DNA from: Bog-159 sp963818855
GTDB taxonomy: Bacteria; Acidobacteriota; Terriglobia; Bryobacterales; Bryobacteraceae
Length of the DNA stretch: 64,000 nucleotides
Direction: 5' to 3'
Assembly (NCBI GenBank): GCA_963818855.1
Contig: CAWFUH010000016.1
Location: 62,001-126,000 of the forward strand
A program made the translations under genes and the position numbers. Shown here piece after piece: positions 58,476 to 64,000 of the stretch (position 1 is the first letter of the stretch; each line of letters starts with the position of its first letter). Under the pieces are notes generated by a model. It worked only from the letters and a program-made list of their open reading frames with translations. It was not told where the DNA came from and searched no databases.

Positions 58476-59345
58476 ATGACGATTCGAATAATGCAATTTC
58501 AGATCGCGGCTGCTGTGGCCGCATCCGTAGCGGCTGGCCTCTCACCCGCGGCGCGGGCGCAAGGCGGATTCAGCGGACCGGGCCGCTACGAGATCTCCAA
58601 CGTCAGATCCGGCAAGGTCATCGACCTGGATCGCAACGACCAGACCAGCGTCATTCAGTTTTCCGCGCGCAACACCGACAACCAGCAGTGGGACGTAGCT
58701 CCCGCCGAGCCTGGATTCTGGTATCTGCGCAACGCTATGAACGGCGCGGCGCTGGAGGCCGTCGGATCCGCAAACAGCATTCCAGTCCGCGGCGTGCCCT
58801 TTACCGGAAGCCCTGCCCAACAGTGGCGCATTGCGCCCGGCAGGAATGGCAACGCCCTGATCACCAACCGGCTAGGCAAGACTTTGGATATACCGAACGG
58901 GTCCACGCGCGATGGCGTTCGTGTCCAGACGTATGCCGTTAACGGCGAAGCCAATCAACAATTCGTGTTCCGCCGGTTGGCCGATCTGGCCCGCCGCGGG
59001 GCCTTCCCCGATGCCGATGATTGGGATCGGGAGCGCCGCTGGGAGCGCTATTATGGCCGATTCGATGAGCGCGCGCAGCGCTGGGGACTGGAGGGCGATG
59101 GTGTGTGCTTTTATCGCGAGCCGGGATATCGCGGACGGGCGTTTTGCGTGCGTGTGGGGGAAGAGGTGCGCCGCCTGCCTGATCCGCTGATCGAACGGTT
59201 CGCCTCCGTGAAGTTTTTCGGCCGCGCGCGCGGTGTTGAGGTATTTGCGGAGTCGGAATTTGGTGGCCGGCGCGCGCGGCTGGACCACGATCAGCCCGAC
59301 CGCGTGGGTGCGTTGGGCCGGGTGGTTTCGGTTCGCGTGTACTGA
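58476..59345 (+). CDS. Secreted ricin-type lectin with C-terminal crystallin-like domain
   Basis: 289 residues from ATG 58476, which follows AGAAAGAAG; ATG 58455 is an alternative. Signal peptide ends near AARAQ. Residues about 35-165 form a beta-trefoil with three QxW-type repeats (NQQWDV, AQQWRI, NQQFVF), as in carbohydrate-binding RICIN domains. A charged linker (DWDRERRWERYYGR) leads to a domain with GVCFYREPGYRGRAFCV and VEVFAESEFGGRRARL, two Greek-key-like motifs of beta/gamma-crystallin or I36-inhibitor type. Probably a surface or secreted sugar-binding protein; partner unknown. Confidence 0.75.
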   Translation: MTIRIMQFQIAAAVAASVAAGLSPAARAQGGFSGPGRYEISNVRSGKVIDLDRNDQTSVIQFSARNTDNQQWDVAPAEPGFWYLRNAMNGAALEAVGSANSIPVRGVPFTGSPAQQWRIAPGRNGNALITNRLGKTLDIPNGSTRDGVRVQTYAVNGEANQQFVFRRLADLARRGAFPDADDWDRERRWERYYGRFDERAQRWGLEGDGVCFYREPGYRGRAFCVRVGEEVRRLPDPLIERFASVKFFGRARGVEVFAESEFGGRRARLDHDQPDRVGALGRVVSVRVY

Positions 59346-59358
59346 ATAACTGATTTGC

Positions 59359-59406
59359 GTGGGGCGGGACGTGGACGTCCCGCGCAGGCGTGGACGCCTG
59401 CCCCAC
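59359..59406 (+). repeat. Twin-hairpin element with GTGGGGC/GCCCCAC ends
   Basis: Same 43-bp core as 23136-23178 with an extra leading GTGGG, giving 7-bp terminal inverted repeats. Confidence 0.85.
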
Positions 59407-59498
59407 GGCAATCCAAACGTTGGGCGCGCCCGCCCGTCTATCCAAACTACGGGCTATATTAGATAGATATCGCAAGGCGGCGCTTCTTCGAGGCACTA

Positions 59499-62400
59499 GT
59501 GAAAACACTCCTGATCTCCATACTGTTAACAACTGTATCCCTAAGCGCGCAATCCACGCGCGGCTCTATTGGCGGGGAGATCACCGATGCCGCCAAAAAA
59601 CCGCTCTCGGGCGCGGCGGTGACGTTGACGGACCGCGACACCAACAGGAAGCGTACAGTTGCGGCCGGCAAGCAGGGGGATTTCCGGATTACGCTGCTCG
59701 ATCCCGGTACTTATCGACTCGAGGTAAAGGCGCCAGGTTACAGCAGCTACTTCCAGGATTTGATCCTGGACATGAATCAGGAGATTCGCGTGGACGTGGC
59801 GCTGAGCCTCCCCCCGGCTGACATCGTTACGGTGAACGCCACACGTAGCTTGCTACGCACGGACTCCGCCACCGTCGGCGGCATCATCGACACCCGCCAG
59901 ATTCAAGACCTGCCCCTGGACGGCCGCGATTTCTTCGCGCTCAGCCTGCTGATACCCGGAGTGGTTCCGCCGGCGGAAGGCTCCGCAGCCTCGGTGCGGG
60001 GTTCGTTCTCCATCAACATTAACGGCGCGCGCGAGGATGCCAACGACTTCCTGCTGGACGGCATCTATGACGGAGATCCCAAGCTGAATGGCGTGGCGGT
60101 GACCCCGCAGGTGGATGCGGTGCGCGAATTCGAGGTCCTGTCAAGCACCTACGACGCTTCGTTCGGACGCAACGGCGGCGGCCAGATCAGCGTGGTGTTG
60201 CGCTCCGGCACCAATCAGTTTCATGGCACGGCCTACGAATTTTTCCGCAACGCCGTTTTCGATGCGCGTAACTACTTCGCGCCGTCGGATGCGCCCGCGC
60301 CGCAGGACCAGCGCAACCAGTTCGGCGGCACGTTAGGCGGACCGATCGCGAAGGACCGCACCTTCTTCTTCATGGACTATCAGGGCACCCGCGACAACAC
60401 CGGCATCACGCAGGTTACCAACGTGCCGACGCTGGCCGAACGCACCGGCGACTTTTCGCAAAGCAGCCTGCCGGCGATCAATCCCACTACCGGCACGCCA
60501 TTCCCGAACAACCAGATTCCGAGCTATTATCTGGACCCTACCGGCGTGGCGATCGCGGCGCTTTATCCGGCCCCGAACCGCGCCGTGCTGAACCAGAATT
60601 ATGTATCGTCACCGGTGGGGCGCCTGGGCGACGACCAGTTCGATGTGCGCGTCGATCACAACCTGTCGCCTTCCTCCCAATTGACCTTCCGCTACAGCTT
60701 CGCCAACAGCAGCTTGTTTGAACCGTTCACCGGTCCCAGTTTCCCGTTGCTGCCCGGATACGGCGATAACGTTCCCAGCCGCGATCAGAATGTCCTCGCG
60801 GCCGAAACTCACGCTTTCACGCCGGCGCTGTTGAATGAATTCCGTGCCGGATTCGACCGCGTCTCACTGGGCGTCTATCAGCAGGATATCGGGCAAAACA
60901 TCAATAGCGAAGTAGGCTTGCCGACGATTTCGACCAACCCGCGCGATTACGGACTGACTTCCATTACGGTTACCGGATTCTCGCCGCTCGGAGATGAATC
61001 CAACAATCCGCAGCATGGCACCACCAACGTGTATCAGTTGAACGATAACCTGACGTGGGTGCACGGCCGGCATCAAGCGAAGTTCGGTGTGGATTACCGC
61101 ATTACACAGCAAAATGCATATCGGGACGTGGAATCGCGCGGCTTTATCGACTTTACAGGATTGCTGCTCGGCAACGCTCTGGAGGAGTTGCTGCTGGGTC
61201 TGCCGACCGACTCCGGTGTCGCTACTCTCGACAACCCGGAGCATCTGCGGACGCACAGCTACAATTTTTTCGCCAACGACACTTGGCGGGTGCGCCCGAA
61301 TCTGACGCTGAACCTGGGGCTGCGCTACGAATTCAACTCGCCCGGTGTGGACGCACAGAATCACGCGAACCTGTTGGATGAGACCACCCAAACGCTGGTG
61401 CCCGTGGGCACCGACGGCATGCCGCGCGGGGGGTATCTGCCGGATCGCAATAATTTCGCGCCGCGCTTTGGCGTGGCTTGGTCGCCGGGCAGTTCGTCGC
61501 GCACGGTTTTGCGCGCCGGCTACGGTATTTACTTCGATCAATCGTCGCTGGCTCCCAGCGAAGGCCTGTATTTCAGCCCTCCGTATTTCAATTTCAGCAC
61601 TTATTATCCCCTCGGCCCGACCGCTCCGCTGTTGCTATCGGACCCATTCCCCAGCGACTTTCCTTATCCCACGCCCACCTCCGCGCTGGCCTTCCAGCGA
61701 GACCTGCGCACGCCTTACATTCAGCAGTGGAACTTTAACATCGAGCGCTCTCTCGGCGGCAGCCGCATGTTCGAGATTGGCTACGTGGGCTCGAAGGGTA
61801 CAGATTTGATCGGCGCGCGGGACATCAACCAGCCCCCGCCCTCGGCCAATCCGAATTTCGTGCGTCCGTTGCCTGAGTTCGCCGACATCGATTTGCTCGA
61901 ATCCAACCGCAATTCCATCTACCATAGCCTGCAGGCGCGCTACGAACAACGATTGGACTTCGGTTTGTCGCTGCTGGCATCTTACACTTTCGCCAAATCG
62001 ATCGACAACGCCTCCAGCTTTTTTTCGAGCGCCGGCGACCCGAATTTCCCACAGGATAGTTACGACCTGCACGCCGAACGCGGGCTTTCGAATTTTGACG
62101 TCCGCCAGCGTTTTGTGGCCAGTTACGGCTATGATCTGCCGTTCGGCAAGCGTTCCCACTGGCTCAAAGGCTGGCAGACGTTCGGCATTCTGCAATTCCA
62201 AACCGGCGAGCCCTTCACGGTCTCCATGCTGGCGGATGATGACAACAGCAACACCGGCATCGATAGTTTGGGTTTTGGCGCGAACGACAGGCCGAACGTG
62301 GTAGGCAGCCCGCATCTGGCGAACCCCAGTACCAATGAATGGTTCAACACCTCGGCTTTCGCGATTCCGCCTTACGGCAGCTTCGGGAACTCCGGCCGCA

Positions 62401-62624
62401 ACACGGTGACGGGGCCGGGCATGGCTACCGTGGATCTATCGCTGGTTAAGAATACGGCGATTCGGGAGCGCGCTACGCTGCAGTTCCGTGTGGAGCTGTT
62501 TAATGTGGTGAATCACGCGAATTTTAATCTGCCCGATAATTTTATCGGGTCGCCCACGTTTGGCCAGATTTTATCGGCGGGGAATCCGCGCAGGCTGCAA
62601 TTGGGACTAAAGCTGCTTTTCTGA
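59499..62624 (+). CDS. TonB-dependent receptor with carboxypeptidase-regulatory-like domain
   Basis: 1041-residue outer-membrane protein from GTG. Signal peptide MKTLLISILLTTVSLSAQ, then a CarboxypepD_reg-like domain (20-105: GGEITDAAKKPLSGAAVTLTD). A plug domain follows (about 110-230, with DLPLDGRDFFALSLLIPGV and SFSININGAREDANDFLLDG), then a long beta-barrel ending RRLQLGLKLLF with the terminal Phe expected of outer-membrane proteins. This Oar-like architecture is very common in Acidobacteriota, where it is thought to import oligosaccharides or peptides; the substrate is unknown. No -10 box lies near the start. Confidence 0.93.
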   Translation: MKTLLISILLTTVSLSAQSTRGSIGGEITDAAKKPLSGAAVTLTDRDTNRKRTVAAGKQGDFRITLLDPGTYRLEVKAPGYSSYFQDLILDMNQEIRVDVALSLPPADIVTVNATRSLLRTDSATVGGIIDTRQIQDLPLDGRDFFALSLLIPGVVPPAEGSAASVRGSFSININGAREDANDFLLDGIYDGDPKLNGVAVTPQVDAVREFEVLSSTYDASFGRNGGGQISVVLRSGTNQFHGTAYEFFRNAVFDARNYFAPSDAPAPQDQRNQFGGTLGGPIAKDRTFFFMDYQGTRDNTGITQVTNVPTLAERTGDFSQSSLPAINPTTGTPFPNNQIPSYYLDPTGVAIAALYPAPNRAVLNQNYVSSPVGRLGDDQFDVRVDHNLSPSSQLTFRYSFANSSLFEPFTGPSFPLLPGYGDNVPSRDQNVLAAETHAFTPALLNEFRAGFDRVSLGVYQQDIGQNINSEVGLPTISTNPRDYGLTSITVTGFSPLGDESNNPQHGTTNVYQLNDNLTWVHGRHQAKFGVDYRITQQNAYRDVESRGFIDFTGLLLGNALEELLLGLPTDSGVATLDNPEHLRTHSYNFFANDTWRVRPNLTLNLGLRYEFNSPGVDAQNHANLLDETTQTLVPVGTDGMPRGGYLPDRNNFAPRFGVAWSPGSSSRTVLRAGYGIYFDQSSLAPSEGLYFSPPYFNFSTYYPLGPTAPLLLSDPFPSDFPYPTPTSALAFQRDLRTPYIQQWNFNIERSLGGSRMFEIGYVGSKGTDLIGARDINQPPPSANPNFVRPLPEFADIDLLESNRNSIYHSLQARYEQRLDFGLSLLASYTFAKSIDNASSFFSSAGDPNFPQDSYDLHAERGLSNFDVRQRFVASYGYDLPFGKRSHWLKGWQTFGILQFQTGEPFTVSMLADDDNSNTGIDSLGFGANDRPNVVGSPHLANPSTNEWFNTSAFAIPPYGSFGNSGRNTVTGPGMATVDLSLVKNTAIRERATLQFRVELFNVVNHANFNLPDNFIGSPTFGQILSAGNPRRLQLGLKLLF

Positions 62625-62631
62625 GAACGTT

Positions 62632-62741
62632 GTGGGGCAGGACTCCAGTCCTGCGGCCGATCTTGCACCAAGATGCACGTCGGCCTGGCACGCGAAGGGC
62701 GGGTCCTGGAGGACCCGCGCAGGACTGGAGTCCTGCCCCAC
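62632..62741. mobile_element. 110-bp MITE-like element with 23-bp perfect terminal inverted repeats
   Basis: Positions 62632-62654 are the exact reverse complement of 62719-62741; each end is itself the GCAGGACT/AGTCCTGC hairpin plus GTGGG/CCCAC. Inside, GGCCGA/TCGGCC encloses ATCTTG/CAAGAT, and GCGGGTCC/GGACCCGC stands before the right end. No coding capacity. It is built from the same units as the twin-hairpin repeats. Confidence 0.65.
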
Positions 62742-62764
62742 GGCGCTATACTGAAGTGAATGGG

Positions 62765-64000
62765 ATGCTGACTGACACCGAGACCGAGCAAACCACAGGC
62801 GGTAGCTATTTCGTCTCAAACTACCCTCCTTATTCATTCTGGAGTCCGGCGTACATAGGCGAAGTCTTTGCCGCGTTAAACCATCCGCCCGCGCCAGACA
62901 CCCCGCTGGGGATCTACCTGCACATCCCTTTTTGCCGTAAGCGCTGTCATTTTTGTTACTTCAAGGTTTATACGGACAAGAATGCCGCGGAGGTGGAAGG
63001 CTATCTGGACACAGCCATACAGGAGCTGAGTCTCTACGCCGCTAAACCGTTCATCGGGGGACGCAAGCCGAAGTTCATTTACTTCGGCGGCGGCACGCCA
63101 TCCTATATCTCCTCACGCCAGCTTTCCAGCCTGGTGGAGCGCATGAAACACCTGCTGCCGTGGGATGAAGCCGAGGAAGTGGCCTTCGAGTGCGAGCCGG
63201 GAACTTTGACCGAAGGCAAGCTGCAAGTGATCAGAGATCTGGGAGTGACCCGCCTCAGCCTGGGGATCGAGAACTTCGACGATGAAATCCTGAAGATCAA
63301 TGGCCGCGCACATACGTCTAAGGAGATTGGACCGGCGTACCATTTCGCGCGCTCGATCGGCTTCCCCCAGATCAATGTCGACCTGATCGCCGGCATGGTG
63401 GGTGAAACCGATGAGAACTGGCGCGCCTGCGTGCGTAAGACCATCGAGCTCGATCCGGACAGCGTCACCATCTACCAGATGGAAGTTCCCTATAATACGA
63501 CCATCTTCAAAGAGATGAAGGTGATGGGACAGTCATTTGCTCCGGTGGCAAACTGGAAGACTAAGCGCGATTGGGTAAGATATGCTTTCTCTGAGTTGGA
63601 AGGCGCCGGCTATACGGTGCGAAGCGCTTACACAGCGGTCAAGAATCCTGCTAAGACGCGTTTCGTCTATACCGATCTGCTTTGGTCGGGTGCGGATATG
63701 ATCGGCCTGGGCGTGGCCTCTTTCTCGCATGTGCAGGGGATGCATTTCCAGAATGAGCACGAATTCGAGACCTATTCCGATAAGCTCCGCCTCGGCTCCC
63801 TTCCGATTTACCGGGCACTTAGTCTTACTCAGGAACAGCGCCTGATTCGCGAGCTGATCCTGCAAATGAAGCTGGGCCACGTGCGAGGCAGGTACTTTGT
63901 TGATAAGTTCGGGGTGCGCATCCTGGAGCGCTTCGCCGCTCCGCTAAGTCGATTACGAGATCGCGGCTTCCTGACTACTGACGGAGATAGCCTGCTTCTT
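62765..64000 (+). CDS. HemN/HemW-like radical SAM protein (3' end outside window)
   Basis: About 412 residues are visible from ATG 62765, with no stop before the window edge. After a 50-residue lead (SNYPPYSFWSP), YLHIPFCRKRCHFCYFKVY carries the CxxxCxxC cluster of radical SAM enzymes near residues 57-64. FIYFGGGTPSYIS, ECEPGTLTEGKL, SLGIENFDDEILKINGR and DLIAGMVGET then match the oxygen-independent coproporphyrinogen oxidase family. The C-terminal HemN-type region begins near 350. Whether it is a true HemN, the heme chaperone HemW or another member cannot be told. TATACT lies 12 nt upstream. Confidence 0.85.
   Translation, partial: MLTDTETEQTTGGSYFVSNYPPYSFWSPAYIGEVFAALNHPPAPDTPLGIYLHIPFCRKRCHFCYFKVYTDKNAAEVEGYLDTAIQELSLYAAKPFIGGRKPKFIYFGGGTPSYISSRQLSSLVERMKHLLPWDEAEEVAFECEPGTLTEGKLQVIRDLGVTRLSLGIENFDDEILKINGRAHTSKEIGPAYHFARSIGFPQINVDLIAGMVGETDENWRACVRKTIELDPDSVTIYQMEVPYNTTIFKEMKVMGQSFAPVANWKTKRDWVRYAFSELEGAGYTVRSAYTAVKNPAKTRFVYTDLLWSGADMIGLGVASFSHVQGMHFQNEHEFETYSDKLRLGSLPIYRALSLTQEQRLIRELILQMKLGHVRGRYFVDKFGVRILERFAAPLSRLRDRGFLTTDGDSLLL

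Noticed and set aside
11957..62741. CRISPR arrays or spacers.
   Set aside because: The repeats are dispersed, palindromic and singly placed between genes; there are no regularly spaced unique spacers and no cas genes.

Overview
The window looks like a chromosomal segment of an Acidobacteriota member, probably of the Solibacter/Bryobacter type. This is an inference from GC-rich coding DNA, a large TonB-dependent receptor with an N-terminal carboxypeptidase-regulatory-like domain, DUF2911 and DUF3108 secreted proteins, and abundant palindromic intergenic repeats. No organism-specific marker was searched. The left end holds the replication-origin neighbourhood: dnaA, a probable oriC, dnaN and gyrB, all on the minus strand. 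The rest is mostly ordinary chromosome, with a small accessory island at about 33.1-35.2 kb carrying two toxin-antitoxin loci.

Layout. 0-6.3 kb: end of a membrane protein, then gyrB, dnaN, oriC and dnaA, then tRNA-Gly(GCC). 6.3-13.7 kb: secreted protein, CysH-type reductase, zinc ribbon, cell-wall amidase plus lytic transglycosylase, mobA plus a Mla-type ATPase, TPR protein, hotdog thioesterase, Hfq-like protein. 13.8-20 kb: queuosine-precursor transporter, enolase-superfamily enzyme, ABC-2 exporter pair, amidohydrolase. 20-30.4 kb: envelope and glycan genes (GT-C proteins, metallophosphatase, GT2/GT21, frameshifted asnB, PMT-family transferase, lytic transglycosylase, sqdB). 30.5-33.1 kb: MacB-like permease, TPR protein, cupin. 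33.1-35.2 kb: RHH antitoxin with a broken PIN toxin, and PrlF/YhaV. 35.4-43.8 kb: MrfA-like helicase, PilZ protein, a six-PAS GGDEF-EAL protein, MauE-thioredoxin fusion. 43.9-51.2 kb: DUF3108/SGNH/ThuA operon, exonuclease plus ATP-dependent DNA ligase, DUF2911 protein, Uma2 protein. 51.2-64 kb: metH, Pro/Ala-rich protein, dusB-rnhA, deoC, ricin/crystallin-like secreted protein, TonB receptor, and a HemN-like radical SAM protein running off the end.

Most striking: the gyrB reading frame carries an extra N-terminal domain of about 75 residues that is clearly a paralogue of domain I of the DnaA encoded 1.4 kb upstream. It is joined in frame to an otherwise complete GyrB whose normal start methionine is retained internally (residue 79). 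I regard this as the main candidate for something undescribed.

Other signals. A TANNNT -10 box sits 6-8 nt before the start codon of at least nine genes, pointing to leaderless mRNAs; in one (the ligase-associated exonuclease) it points to an ATT start. About fifteen intergenic twin-hairpin elements keep pairing although their stem sequences differ, and one 110-bp copy has 23-bp perfect terminal inverted repeats. A 69-nt leader whose closing stem holds the ribosome-binding region precedes the PAS-GGDEF-EAL gene. A 28-codon minus-strand ORF has an excellent Shine-Dalgarno. Two genes carry single-base frameshifts (asnB one, PIN toxin two), which may be real decay or sequence error. No CRISPR array, rRNA, prophage or intact insertion sequence was seen.
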